Positions 23,980 through 32,808 of a stretch of 64,000 nt of DNA are shown in pieces. Where the stretch lies: contig NZ_JAPDUW010000001.1 of assembly GCF_026015295.1 (NCBI RefSeq), positions 124,001 through 188,000 of the forward strand. The letters are read 5' to 3'. The DNA is from Segatella copri. GTDB lineage: Bacteria > Bacteroidota > Bacteroidia > Bacteroidales > Bacteroidaceae. Each line of letters begins with the position of its first letter. The first letter of the stretch is position 1. The position numbers and the translations under genes are program-made. Under the pieces are notes generated by a model. That model saw only the letters and a list, made by a program, of their open reading frames with translations, did no database searches and was not told where the DNA came from.

Positions 23980-24003
23980 AAGGAACGTTGCTTTATGGCA
24001 GGT

Positions 24004-24366
24004 CTATGCCATTGCATTCTCTGTAAAGATACAGACCAGTTTAGTGCGGCTTGTCTGTCTGCCGATGACGGACTGCATGATGAACTCCCGAAAGGCTCGG
24101 CTCTCAATGCTGTCAATACGGAAGGCTACCGCAATGACGAGTTCAAGGCTATACACATCATAGCTGATGCGGTCGTTCTTCCTGACATGACGGCGTACAC
24201 CCTGCTCTTTCAGAATGCCGTCCTTGAATACAGCCTTGACAGCCTTGCGCACATAACAGCCGAATATATTATACATGTCGGCAATCTCCTGCATGGTCAT
24301 CCATACAGTATCGGTCGGCATGGATACCGTTCCGCTCTCGCTGATAGTTATAACTCCTCTGTTCAT
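24004..24366 (-). CDS. Integrase-linked small protein (element A copy)
   Basis: The 120-residue protein overlaps the integrase stop by 4 bp (ATGA), so the pair is translationally coupled. It begins MNRGVITISESGTVSMPTDT, a beta-strand segment, then MTMQEIADMYNIFGCYVRKAVKAVF, which looks like an HTH, and a C-terminal part with ELVIAVAFRIDS. Element B has a paralogue (56654-57025) with the same overlap with its integrase and the same layout (ISVHG.../VAICFRLTS). Low-level likeness to the N-terminus of RhuM-type proteins is possible. I infer a regulator of integration; no function is established to my knowledge. Confidence 0.7.
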   Translation of the reverse strand: MNRGVITISESGTVSMPTDTVWMTMQEIADMYNIFGCYVRKAVKAVFKDGILKEQGVRRHVRKNDRISYDVYSLELVIAVAFRIDSIESRAFREFIMQSVIGRQTSRTKLVCIFTENAMA

Positions 24367-25574
24367 TTTCCAATAGTTTTTTCGTTCGATAATCTGTTCC
24401 TTTCTCGCTTGGCAATAAGCTTATCCATGTCATTTGAAATCTTCTGCTCCGTCACCTGCGCATAGACCTGTGTGCTTGTAATGTCTGCGTGTCCCATCAT
24501 CTTGGCTATGCTGCCGATGGGAATGTCCTCGTTGAGCATCAAGACTCCGAATGTATGGCGGCTGGCGTGGAATCCCAACTTATTACTTATGCCAAGCACC
24601 ATTCCAAGGGTATGCACATCAAGATAGATGTCTTTCTTCTCACCCAGTGGAAAAACAGGCTTGCTGTCGTCCGTGGTATTGTAGAGCGAAAGAATCTTCT
24701 CGGCTATCGGATGGAGTGGCACGAAGAACTCCACGCCTGTCTTCTCTCTTTCCTTGCGGATGAACTTCCTACCCTCGGAGTTCTCACTGATATGGTGAGG
24801 GTACAGTTTCTTTACATCTATATAGGATAAGGAGGTGAGCGAGGCAAAAATGAAACATCTGCGTGCAAGCTCCGTTCGCTCGTCAGCCATCGGGGTAGAG
24901 AGCATCTTGATGAAGTCTGCCTTGCTGATATGGGTCATCTTCGGGGCTGCCTTCTTCTCATACCCTATCTTGGCTATGGGATTGAAGCGGATAATGCTCC
25001 TGTCCACTGCCTTGTACATCAACATGTTCAGCCAGAGCAAGCAATGGTTCACGTAGCTGTCAATACGTCCCTGGTCTCGTTTCAGGAATAGCTTGTATTC
25101 CTCCCCGAAATTCTCGTCTATGTCCTCAAAGGCGATGTCGTCCTTATCCAACGAATGGACAAAGGATCTCAGGTTCTTCTGCCATGTCCGCTTGTGCAGG
25201 AAGGTTTGTCTGGCTTTTGCGGTTCGATACCATTCCACGATGGTATCACCAAAGTTCAGCAAGAACCTTCCTGTCGTGTCCTTGTCCTTCAACACTGCCT
25301 TCAGCATTTCCACGGTGATGATGCCGTTGGTGGAAAGAAGTGAGTTGTATTTATCCTTGACCTCAGCAAGGAAACTTGCCAATCGTCCGTTGTCCCTTGC
25401 GTTCCGTACCTCTCCCTTCTTGGCGTTCCACTCCTGTGGGGTACAGGATATGCCTGTGGAAATGGCTGCACTTTTGCCGTCAACGGTGATGCGGCAAAGT
25501 ATGTTGGCTGTTCCGTCTGCCTTCACCTTCTGTCTGTTGATGTAAGGCAAAATTGAAAATGTACTTCTGCTCAT
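24363..25574 (-). CDS. Tyrosine recombinase/integrase 1 of element A
   Basis: The start is set at MSRSTFSILPYINRQKVKAD; the longer open frame upstream lacks family likeness. The 403-residue protein has the N-terminal arm-binding domain (RITVDGKSAAISTGISC), a SAM-like core-binding domain and the catalytic domain with HASRHTFGVLML (HxxR) and MGHADITSTQVYAQVT (the nucleophile Tyr). The usual first Arg (TGLR) is replaced: it reads LTSLSYIDV, as in IntDOT, which also lacks Arg I. It lies 64 bp downstream of a second integrase. Confidence 0.9.
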   Translation of the reverse strand: MSRSTFSILPYINRQKVKADGTANILCRITVDGKSAAISTGISCTPQEWNAKKGEVRNARDNGRLASFLAEVKDKYNSLLSTNGIITVEMLKAVLKDKDTTGRFLLNFGDTIVEWYRTAKARQTFLHKRTWQKNLRSFVHSLDKDDIAFEDIDENFGEEYKLFLKRDQGRIDSYVNHCLLWLNMLMYKAVDRSIIRFNPIAKIGYEKKAAPKMTHISKADFIKMLSTPMADERTELARRCFIFASLTSLSYIDVKKLYPHHISENSEGRKFIRKEREKTGVEFFVPLHPIAEKILSLYNTTDDSKPVFPLGEKKDIYLDVHTLGMVLGISNKLGFHASRHTFGVLMLNEDIPIGSIAKMMGHADITSTQVYAQVTEQKISNDMDKLIAKRERNRLSNEKTIGK

Positions 25575-25638
25575 AGTTGTTGTCCTTATAATATAATAAT
25601 GTAGTTGAAACTGTAAAAAGAAAAGTTGAAAGCCTTGT

Positions 25639-26871
25639 TCATAATGCGAGAATAAAGTCCTTCTCGGTTGCAGCGATGAACTTGTCCATGTCCTCAAACA
25701 GCTTCTTTTGGGTTACTCTCGCATACCGCTGCGTCATCTTCACATCCTTGTGACCGAGCATCTTGCAGATGGTCTCCATCGGCACACCAGCCTCCAGCGT
25801 AATGAGGCTGGCGAACGAGTGTCGTCCCGAATGGTAGGAATAGGTCTTGCTCGTTTCCGCCAACTTGCAGATGGTGATGAGATCGATACGAACACGATTC
25901 GTGCTCAGCAATGGGAAAAGGGTATCTCTTGCCCCGTCCTCGTATTTCGCCATCAGCTCCAACGCCTCGGGCAGGAGTTTCACCCTGGCAAGTGTTCCGG
26001 TCTTCTTGCGGTTATAGATGAGCCATTTGTCACCATCCTCCAACACCTTGACATTGGCTTTCGTGATGGAAACGGTGTCTATGAAGGCTGTTCCTGCATA
26101 GCAGGCGAAAAGAAACAGGTCACGGCTAACGGATAGTCTCGGCTTGTCTTCGGGCAGTTCCACATCACGGATTTTTATGAAATCAGACATGCTGAGAGCC
26201 TTGGGTGTCGTAACCCTTGGAGTGCCAACCCGATAATGGGCGAACAGCAGGTTCTTGCACAAGCCTCGCTCAAAGGCAATGCGGCACATCTTCTTGAAGA
26301 GCGACACATAGATGGTGATGGTTCCTGATGAAAAGCCTTTCTCGTCAAGCAAGTAATGGTGAAAGTCACTGATGAAAGGCTCGGTCAGCTGTCCGAAAGC
26401 CAAATCAGTCAACCTATACTTCTCCCCGATGAACTCAGCGAGATTCTTGCGAATCTTTCTGTAAGTCCAGACACTGCTCTTCGACATATCGATGCCCTCA
26501 TGGGTGCTGAGTTCACTGATATGCTCGTCCACGAAGGAGAGAAGGGTGGTCTGTGTCTTGACGCTGCCCTGCAAAGCCTCCTTGACATCATTAGCCTCGA
26601 AGTCCGTTCTCTTTTCCACAAGCACATCGAAAGCCTTTTGGATGGAAAGCAACAACTGCCCGATGTCCTTGTTGGTCTCCACGGCTTCCTTGCTCTTGCC
26701 CTCCAATCGGCTGGCACGGGGATTCCAAAGCGATGGAGTGCAAGACAACTTGCAGGAGAACTGCGCCATAGTCCTGTTCACCGTGATGCGTCCCATGATG
26801 GGAGCTTTTCCGTTCTTGTCCATTCCGCTCTTTTTTAGGTAGAGCAACACCTTGAATTTTTCGATTTTCAT
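25639..26871 (-). CDS. Tyrosine recombinase/integrase 2 of element A
   Basis: Start at MKIEKFKVLLYLKKSG. The 410-residue protein has the same three-domain layout as its neighbour; catalytic residues are in YHSGRHSFASL (HxxR) and LGHKDVKMTQRYARVT (Tyr). Arg I is again missing (YAGTAFIDT). Two integrases in tandem suggest that both may be needed, or that one controls the other. The promoter is probably TATATTTG (minus strand, 26893-26900). Its upstream side faces the right end of the element. Confidence 0.9.
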   Translation of the reverse strand: MKIEKFKVLLYLKKSGMDKNGKAPIMGRITVNRTMAQFSCKLSCTPSLWNPRASRLEGKSKEAVETNKDIGQLLLSIQKAFDVLVEKRTDFEANDVKEALQGSVKTQTTLLSFVDEHISELSTHEGIDMSKSSVWTYRKIRKNLAEFIGEKYRLTDLAFGQLTEPFISDFHHYLLDEKGFSSGTITIYVSLFKKMCRIAFERGLCKNLLFAHYRVGTPRVTTPKALSMSDFIKIRDVELPEDKPRLSVSRDLFLFACYAGTAFIDTVSITKANVKVLEDGDKWLIYNRKKTGTLARVKLLPEALELMAKYEDGARDTLFPLLSTNRVRIDLITICKLAETSKTYSYHSGRHSFASLITLEAGVPMETICKMLGHKDVKMTQRYARVTQKKLFEDMDKFIAATEKDFILAL

Positions 26872-27168
26872 AACGCTTACATTTTGAGTGTGCAAATATA
26901 ATCATTTTGTAAGCGTTCCTTGACACGCAAAACATTGATAATCAGTGCAATAAAATCCGTTGATGCACAAAGTTGCCTTTCCGCATTGTTACCTGCTTTG
27001 CATAGGTAACTGTGGCTCACGATTTAGTAACTGAACTACTTCAATATTCCTCACTCGCTTGCTTTATGCCGATTTGGCAACTTTGTGCAAATCTACTCAT
27101 TCCCAACTGTTTACGTTCCAACCTCTCTTATTCTCCTTTGGCTGCTTTAGAGCTTTATGTTAAAAAAA
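26872..27168. other. Right end region of element A
   Basis: A gene-free stretch with inverted repeats: GCACAAAGTTGCC (26965-26977) and its exact reverse complement (27076-27088), and a second pair GTTACCT (26988-26994) / AGGTAAC (27004-27010). A related GCACAAAGGTT lies at 19673-19683. These look like integrase arm or crossover sites. The exact junction was not found. Confidence 0.5.
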
Positions 27169-27516
27169 CTAACTCATAGTTTTGTGGTTCTCAACTCATA
27201 GCTTTCCGGTTAGCAACTCATAGCTTTCCGGTTGAGATAATTAAGAATGCATCGCAATAGGATGAAAAATGGCTGTAAAATGGCTGTTTTTTTCCATCGC
27301 GATGCATTATTTTTTCCATCGCGATGCATTATTTTTTGCGTCGCGACGCAATTTTTTTTCATCGCGACGTACCAATTCTTCCGTCGCGACGCATTAATTG
27401 CCCCCTCGTGAGGCATCATTGAAGCCTCCCGCTGGTCATCATTTAAGCCTCTTATCTGTCTTAATATAAGGCACTTCTCCGTCTTAATATAAGACGCTTG
27501 CCAAGATAAAAAGATG
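27169..27516. repeat. Mosaic array of ~22-23 bp units
   Basis: Three units share ACTCATAG and end in GGTT (27169-27190, 27191-27212, 27213-27234). Five units of 22, 22, 22, 21 and 22 bp carry a TCGCGA core with palindromic flanks (27294-27315, 27316-27337, 27338-27359, 27360-27380, 27381-27402). Further units of 22-23 bp ending in AAG begin at 27403, 27425, 27448 and 27471; 27494 starts a more diverged one. Between the first two groups, AAAATGGCTGT is duplicated (27266-27287). There are no spacers, no cas genes and no open frame across it. Confidence 0.75.
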
Positions 27517-27541
27517 CGCTCTGGAAAGAGAAAATTAAGAT

Positions 27542-27695
27542 GGGGGTTAACAGGTTAACAGTTAACACCCCAAAAATGCATACTTCCATCCACACACTTA
27601 TATAAAAATAAGTATATATATATTATTATATAATAAGGTACGCGAGGGGGACCATGCAAAAAACAGCTGTTAACTGTTAACCCTGTTAACCCCCC
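27542..27695. repeat. Inverted GTTAAC-rich repeats
   Basis: A ~26-bp arm at 27542-27567 (GGGGGTTAACAGG then TTAACAGTTAACA) is matched by its near-perfect reverse complement at 27669-27695. Between them is an AT-rich core (TATATATATATTATTATAT). It lies just after the LuxR-type gene stop and could act as a transcription end or a cruciform. Confidence 0.7.
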
Positions 27696-27711
27696 AATGA
27701 AAAGTTGATAG

Positions 27712-28350
27712 TTAAATATAATATTCTGCCGAATCAACCAAACCGGCTCTCAGCGCATATTTCGTAGCCTCGTGAACGTTGTTTACGCCCAGCTTGCGGA
27801 AGATGTTCTTGCGGTGGGTATTGACCGTATGGAAGCTGGAAAAGCGCTTCTCGGCTATTTCTTTCGTCGTCATTCCCAGCGCAATGTCTTTCAGAATCTC
27901 TGTCTCGGTCTTGGTGAGGTTGATTTTCTCCTGCTCCTCCTGTTTCGGAGCCAGAAGAACCTCCATCATGCGCTGGCAGACAAAACGGTTGCTTGCCACA
28001 CAAAAACGTATCGCCTCCTTGATTTCCATTAGCGAACACTCCTTCAGCAATACGCTGAACTGCGTACTGCTGGCGATGAGAATCTTCACGAAATCGGCAC
28101 TCAGATCCTCACTGAACAGTAGCCAGCGCGTATATGGGAAACGCTGGTTTAAAATAAGTAACTCGGCAGCATCATTGATGTCGAAAAGGGTGTAGTCGAG
28201 TATAACGACCGTATCCTCATTCTCCTTTAAGGCAAGCATCAGGTCTGCCTTGTCTTCGATGGTCCGGGTTTCCAAACCCTCTATCTTACTGATCACATAG
28301 CTCAATCCGGCTCTTGTGATGTCCTGTTTGTCTGCTAGTAGAATCTTCAT
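27712..28350 (-). CDS. LuxR/NarL-type response regulator
   Basis: The 212-residue protein has a receiver domain (~1-120; MKILLADKQDITRAGLSYVI and the phospho-Asp region VVILDYTLFD) and a C-terminal HTH LuxR domain (~145-205; LTKTETEILKDIALGMTTKE and FSSFHTVNTHRKNIFRKLGV). It should bind DNA after phosphorylation by a histidine kinase, but no kinase is adjacent. It lies 87 bp downstream of no other gene and reads away from the DUF5686 gene's stop. The target is unknown. Confidence 0.9.
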   Translation of the reverse strand: MKILLADKQDITRAGLSYVISKIEGLETRTIEDKADLMLALKENEDTVVILDYTLFDINDAAELLILNQRFPYTRWLLFSEDLSADFVKILIASSTQFSVLLKECSLMEIKEAIRFCVASNRFVCQRMMEVLLAPKQEEQEKINLTKTETEILKDIALGMTTKEIAEKRFSSFHTVNTHRKNIFRKLGVNNVHEATKYALRAGLVDSAEYYI

Positions 28351-28389
28351 TGTGTTTACTCTCTTATATGTTGTTTATAAATGTACGCA

Positions 28390-28427
28390 GATGCCTTGAT
28401 GCAATAAAAATACTGCATCAAGGCATC
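28390..28427. terminator. Terminator hairpin after the DUF5686 gene
   Basis: A perfect 14-bp stem (GATGCCTTGATGCA 28390-28403, TGCATCAAGGCATC 28414-28427) with a 10-nt loop lies 10 bp after the stop. The T-run (28428-28433) is on the plus-strand side, so in the minus direction it may depend on the stem alone. Confidence 0.65.
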
Positions 28428-28437
28428 TTTTTTCTTA

Positions 28438-31041
28438 TTAGAATGACATGAGGAAGCCCATACGGATGCCCCATTTTGAGATGTTTGCATGGTCATAATA
28501 GTTGAGGCGGCGAACATAATCGATTCCGAAGAACTTGAAGATGTTGTGCACGCCGGCTACAAACTCCCAGTATGGCGTCTTGCCAAAGGTATAGGAGTTG
28601 GTAGGGAACTTGAAGAGCTTCTCATCATTGAGGTTCTTGCTCGGGTCGTTCTTGCTGGTCAAATCGCCCCAAACACCCTTGATGGCTACATATTCACGCC
28701 ACTTCAGCTTCTTGATGAGCGGAATGCGGTTGAGCAGCTTGCCGTTCATATCCCAGGCTACTGACCAGAACAACTGGCGGTCGCTCAGGAACTCCCAGTC
28801 CTTCATCATACTGATGGTTGCCTCCTGCTCGAAGAGAGAGAGGTTGACCGGTGGCTGGATGAGCATGGTGAAAGGCACTTTGCTCCACTGCGCCTTGCCC
28901 ACGATGTTGAAATCCATATAACCGAAGCTTCCCAGCCACTGGCGCTTGTAAATGCCCAGCGTGGTGAGGTTGCTCTGATACTGGCCGCCCATGAATCCGT
29001 CTAAGCCCATGGTGTGGCGAAGCGAGATTTCAGGACTGTCGAGGTTGATAGGCAGGCGCTGCTGCTTGGTGTTGACATAGGTGACACCCGGGTTGTAATC
29101 TAAGCCTACACTCGCCTCTGTAGTGCGTATCTTGCGTATTTCCTCGCCGTCGCTCACCCTGTAGTAGTGGAGATTGCCCACGGTGCGGTTGCTCTGCCAG
29201 CGGAGGCTGGTGTCGAAGCGGAAGCCCCAGTCGGTTTCGTAGGTGAAGGTCACCTTCTGGCGGTGATACTGATACATCTGGTCCTGCGTGGTGGCACGGA
29301 GGGTCATGAAGAAGTTGTCCTTGTTGTGCAGCAGGTTATCATCGGATGGAGATGTAATATCATGCCCCAGCTCGAAGGTAAGCTTGCGCATCGGGAACTC
29401 GAACGGACTGTTCTTCTTCTTGTTGAACGAATAGGTGAGCACATGGCCGTAATACCACTTGTTGCTCTTCAGACCGTAGGCGCCGTAACCATCCCAGAAG
29501 AAGTGGGGGTTGAGGGCTGCCATCGTTCTGCCCGCCAGACGCAGGCGCACACCGTCTACGTAGTTGTTGGAGAGGAACGTGTTGATAGGTCCGAGGTCGA
29601 AGAGGCTGCGGCGGTCGTTGATGATGCTGTCTCTTTCAACACCCAGACTGTCTTTCACCGTTACCTTTTTGCCCTTGGTATGAGCCACTTCCACATAGTT
29701 CTCCATCAGGGCTCTCACACCGAAGATGATGTATTTGAATCCCTTGGAGTTCTCCATGCGGTGGATAAAGCTGTCCATCGACGATTCGCTCTTCGTGAGG
29801 CCCACCTGCCGGTATTTGTTCCAGTAAGCCTCATCGCGGTTCATCGCATCCATATCGTGCCTGATCTTCGCCTTGCCCTTGAAGAGCTGCTTCGGCAAGG
29901 CATCGAAGGCATAATCGGTGATTCGCGTGTTTCGCACCACCAGCAGGTCCTGAAGGAGCTTGTTGACGTGGAGTTCGGCTATCATATCGTCTTTAGAGAG
30001 CACCCACTCGCCGTTGTCGAGCTTGGTGTACTCCTGTTCAATCTTCATGTCAGTAACCCAGTTTACATCGCTGTTGTGAGGCATGTAGAGGTTACATTTC
30101 TTCACGTGCAGGCTGCTGTCGGCAAGCACATAGAGTTCGCCTCGGAATCCGAAGTCCTGGCTGTTGGCTGGGATAAACTGCAGATGGTAGCACAGGTCTC
30201 TTTCCACATACACCGTATCTTCGATGTAATAATGGTAGAAACTGATGGCTGTTCTGCCGATAGGAGACGGGAAGGGATACTGCAGCAGGCGCACGTAATC
30301 ATCGTAGATGTCTACATCGGTGAACACCTCTTTCAGAGCGGTGTTGAGAATCTCTCCGGTCTGGATTACCTGTCCGATTCCATTGCTCTGCTGACCCTTG
30401 ATGATGTCCTTTTCGGTCTTCGGATCTTTGCGGTAAATATGCTGTGAAACCGTCTCGTCGATGCTGACAGGCAGGGTGAGCTTTCCGTTGTACGGAGAGG
30501 TTTCTACCTGGTCGAGGAGATACTGGCGGCGCTGGAAAAACTTGCTCTCCAACTGCTCTTTCTTCAGGTCGTTGAGCGCGAGTGTAATCTTCTGATACTT
30601 ATCATATTGCACATAGTCGTGGTTGCTCAAATCGCTCTTTTTCTTGGCGGCAATCACGCGTCGCATCAGTTCTACGGCAGGATTATCCTTACGCTTGTAG
30701 CGGCCTTTTTTCGATTTTACCACCACTTCGGTAAGTTTGTGCGTATCGTCTTTCAGTTTGATTTCCAGGAAGTTGGTCTTTTCGTCAACCTTCACCGATG
30801 TGCTCTTGTAGCTCAGTGCGCTTACGGTGAGCATGAGTCCCGGCTTCTTTTCGATGGTAAACTTACCTTCTCCGTTGCTGGAAACTGCGATTTTATGTCC
30901 TTTGTATTGCACGCTTGCATACGGTACGGCAAAACCGTCGTCATCGATGACACGGCCTGTTATCTTCTGCTGAGCCATCATCTGAAGTGTAGAAATCATC
31001 AGAAGGATGACTGTAAAATACAACTTTTTAATACCTTTCAT
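28438..31041 (-). CDS. DUF5686 outer-membrane protein with carboxypeptidase-like regulatory domain
   Basis: The 867-residue protein has a signal peptide (to ~23), an N-terminal carboxypeptidase-D regulatory-like domain (~25-105; ITGRVIDDDGFAVPYASVQY) and a long DUF5686 region with many alternating hydrophobic strands, ending GIRMGFLMSF with a terminal Phe typical of outer-membrane barrels. It is conserved in Bacteroidota; the function is not known, though an envelope or protein-assembly role is likely. It has its own promoter (31167-31200). Confidence 0.88.
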   Translation of the reverse strand: MKGIKKLYFTVILLMISTLQMMAQQKITGRVIDDDGFAVPYASVQYKGHKIAVSSNGEGKFTIEKKPGLMLTVSALSYKSTSVKVDEKTNFLEIKLKDDTHKLTEVVVKSKKGRYKRKDNPAVELMRRVIAAKKKSDLSNHDYVQYDKYQKITLALNDLKKEQLESKFFQRRQYLLDQVETSPYNGKLTLPVSIDETVSQHIYRKDPKTEKDIIKGQQSNGIGQVIQTGEILNTALKEVFTDVDIYDDYVRLLQYPFPSPIGRTAISFYHYYIEDTVYVERDLCYHLQFIPANSQDFGFRGELYVLADSSLHVKKCNLYMPHNSDVNWVTDMKIEQEYTKLDNGEWVLSKDDMIAELHVNKLLQDLLVVRNTRITDYAFDALPKQLFKGKAKIRHDMDAMNRDEAYWNKYRQVGLTKSESSMDSFIHRMENSKGFKYIIFGVRALMENYVEVAHTKGKKVTVKDSLGVERDSIINDRRSLFDLGPINTFLSNNYVDGVRLRLAGRTMAALNPHFFWDGYGAYGLKSNKWYYGHVLTYSFNKKKNSPFEFPMRKLTFELGHDITSPSDDNLLHNKDNFFMTLRATTQDQMYQYHRQKVTFTYETDWGFRFDTSLRWQSNRTVGNLHYYRVSDGEEIRKIRTTEASVGLDYNPGVTYVNTKQQRLPINLDSPEISLRHTMGLDGFMGGQYQSNLTTLGIYKRQWLGSFGYMDFNIVGKAQWSKVPFTMLIQPPVNLSLFEQEATISMMKDWEFLSDRQLFWSVAWDMNGKLLNRIPLIKKLKWREYVAIKGVWGDLTSKNDPSKNLNDEKLFKFPTNSYTFGKTPYWEFVAGVHNIFKFFGIDYVRRLNYYDHANISKWGIRMGFLMSF

Positions 31042-31166
31042 TTTTTATACCTTATTATATATAGGGGCTCTCCGCCCATGATTTAATCTATTATCTGTCA
31101 AATTCCTCACCCCCACATGCCCCGCAAGAGCCGAAGTTTGAGGATGCTTTATTGGCTTTCAGGATG

Positions 31167-31200
31167 CAAAGTTATAACATTATTCGTAAATAGACGCAAA
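31167..31200 (-). promoter_or_regulatory. Promoter of the DUF5686 gene
   Basis: On the minus strand TTTG (31197-31200), 22 nt, TAACTTTG (31167-31174). Confidence 0.65.
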
Positions 31201-31384
31201 AACCTATTCATTATTTCAGTTTTTTATGAGATTTTCAGAAAAAGGCTTCCATGCAGTTCCTTCTGTTGCCTGTTCTTGCTCTTCGCCGTGCGAGCCTGAG
31301 TGGTATAAAACCCCTTCATATTGCTCTATTTCACCTTTTTATCTGTCAATATATGATGAAATTCCGAAAAATATGAGAAAACTA

Positions 31385-31416
31385 TTTGGTTAATTTAATT
31401 TTTTAGCGTAATTTTG
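31385..31416 (+). promoter_or_regulatory. Promoter of the PgpA operon
   Basis: TTTG (31385-31388), 20 nt, TAATTTTG (31409-31416), ~57 bp before the first ATG. Confidence 0.75.
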
Positions 31417-31472
31417 CACACTGAAATTTAAAGAAGTAACGCCCTTCTGCGGGCTTATTAAACATCAAGCGA

Positions 31473-32015
31473 ATGAATAACAAGGGAAATCTTACCGACG
31501 AGCGGCCTCCTTTGCTGCCCGTCATCATAGGCACCGGTTTCGGCAGTGGCTTCTGGCCTTGGGGACCGGGAACGGCTGGCTCTGTATTGGCAACCCTCAT
31601 CTGGGCAGCCCTGGCTTACGGACTCGGTATTACGGGCGAGAGTCTGCAGAGTATCACCTTCTTTCTCGTCATTGTTTCCACTATTCTGGGCACTTGGGCA
31701 ACAGCTCAGTTGCAGCCTTATTGGGGTGAGGATCCCAGCCGTGTGGTCATCGACGAGATGGCTGGCGTGTGGATTCCCCTGTCGTTGCTGACTCCGCTTA
31801 CCGCTCAGGGCGAAGTGAAAGATGCCTGGTGGTGGGCATTGGTGGCACTTGTTCTCTTCCGCTTCTTTGATATGGTGAAACCGTTGGGCATCAAGAAACT
31901 GGATAACAGACAGGGCGCCTTCTATGTGATGGCTGATGATCTGCTGGGCGGCTTCTATGCAGCCGTTTCTTTAATCATCATCAAAATCATACTGGTTTCG
32001 ACTGGAATCATCTAG
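31473..32015 (+). CDS. pgpA: Phosphatidylglycerophosphatase A family protein
   Basis: The 180-residue membrane enzyme shows the PgpA pattern: GTGFGSGFWPWGPGTAGS near residue 25, DEMAGVWIPL near 90 and the C-terminal YVMADDLLGGFYA, with four hydrophobic segments. PgpA removes the phosphate from phosphatidylglycerophosphate. In the Bacteroides inositol-lipid cluster a PgpA-like enzyme instead dephosphorylates phosphatidylinositol phosphate. Here the neighbours (CDP-alcohol transferase, PAP2) match that cluster, so the latter substrate is plausible. First gene of a four-gene operon. Confidence 0.88.
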   Translation: MNNKGNLTDERPPLLPVIIGTGFGSGFWPWGPGTAGSVLATLIWAALAYGLGITGESLQSITFFLVIVSTILGTWATAQLQPYWGEDPSRVVIDEMAGVWIPLSLLTPLTAQGEVKDAWWWALVALVLFRFFDMVKPLGIKKLDNRQGAFYVMADDLLGGFYAAVSLIIIKIILVSTGII

Positions 32016-32104
32016 TCTGGCATTTCTTAATGCAGACAAATTCTTAAAGAAACAAATTCTTAAGCAGACATTTCTTAAACAGACAATAAAAAATAGATTA
32101 AAAT

Positions 32105-32773
32105 ATGAATTATAGAGATTTCTTACAAAAAGTTATCTATGCCATCATCAATCCACTTATCAAGGGGATGATAGCAGTAGGTATTACTCCTAACATTGTT
32201 ACCTTCGTAGGATTCCTGGGCAATATCGTAGCAGCCGGTTTCTTCCTCGATGCTGCATGGATGCTCGGAACAGAGCAGGCTGATTATGCATCTTGCATGG
32301 TTACTGTAGGATGGGGTGGATTTATCATCCTGGCAGCCGGTCTCTTCGATATGATGGATGGCCGATTGGCACGTATGAGCGGCAAAAGCAGTCTCTTCGG
32401 TGCACTCTGGGATTCTACACTCGACCGCTACAGCGAGCTGGTAAGTCTCTTTGGCATCTGCCTCATCTTCGTACGTATGCAGGGCGATATGGTCTGGTTC
32501 TGGATGGGCGTAGTCACCTTTGCTGCGATGATCGGTTCCGTGATGGTAAGTTATGTCCGTGCCCGTGCCGAGGGTTTGGATATTGAGTGCAAGGTAGGTT
32601 TCATGCAGCGTCCTGAGCGCGTTGTCGTTACTGCCGTTACTGCGATGATTACCGGCTTTACAGGCAATATCTGGTGGCTGGCTGGCGGCATGATTCTGAT
32701 TGCCGTTCTGGCAAACATCACCGCTTTCTGGCGCATCTGGCATTGTTATGTTGTGATGAACGCTCATAAATAA
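32105..32773 (+). CDS. CDP-alcohol phosphatidyltransferase, probably phosphatidylinositol-phosphate synthase type
   Basis: The 222-residue, multi-helix membrane enzyme has the full CDP-alcohol motif at ~83-108 (DGRLAR, then G-x3-D-x3-D in SSLFGALWDSTLDR). It moves a phosphatidyl group from CDP-diacylglycerol to an alcohol. In Bacteroides thetaiotaomicron the homologue beside PgpA and PAP2 genes uses inositol phosphate; this assignment here is by context. The gap to pgpA is 89 bp and contains repeated TTCTTAA(A/T)... stretches (32027-32085), without a clear hairpin. Confidence 0.87.
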   Translation: MNYRDFLQKVIYAIINPLIKGMIAVGITPNIVTFVGFLGNIVAAGFFLDAAWMLGTEQADYASCMVTVGWGGFIILAAGLFDMMDGRLARMSGKSSLFGALWDSTLDRYSELVSLFGICLIFVRMQGDMVWFWMGVVTFAAMIGSVMVSYVRARAEGLDIECKVGFMQRPERVVVTAVTAMITGFTGNIWWLAGGMILIAVLANITAFWRIWHCYVVMNAHK

Positions 32774-32808
32774 TAAACTCAAGTTCTATCAATAAAAAGT
32801 AGAAAAAA

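Larger units (their letters stand above)
19700..27090. mobile_element. Mobilizable element A (approximate limits)
   Basis: A block of element genes: coiled-coil membrane protein, relaxase (interrupted), MobC, oriT-like hairpin, DUF3408 protein, two HTH genes, a small gene and two tyrosine integrases. There are no conjugation-pore genes, so it would need a helper. The right limit is near the inverted repeats at 26965-27088. The left limit is not certain; short matches (ATCATTTTGT followed by GTTCC at 19720-19734 and 26901-26919) suggest it ends close to 19.7 kb, next to the peptide operon's promoter. Confidence 0.7.
31042..31472. other. Divergent intergenic region
   Basis: The gap holds the DUF5686 promoter (minus strand) and the promoter of the PgpA operon (plus strand). 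I see no further gene in the 150-bp stretch between them. Confidence 0.6.

Noticed and set aside
12614..27010. Element A spanning also the peptide operon (9-bp match ATAGGTAAC at 12614 and 27002)
   Set aside because: A 9-bp match between such windows is expected by chance in about one of four cases, and matches near 19.7 kb are somewhat better; the peptide operon as cargo is therefore not supported.
27294..27402. Possible CRISPR array
   Set aside because: Units of 21-22 bp follow one another directly, with no spacers, and no cas gene is near.
29167..30447. 426-codon plus-strand frame within the DUF5686 gene
   Set aside because: It lies wholly inside a well-supported gene on the other strand and looks like reversed coding composition.
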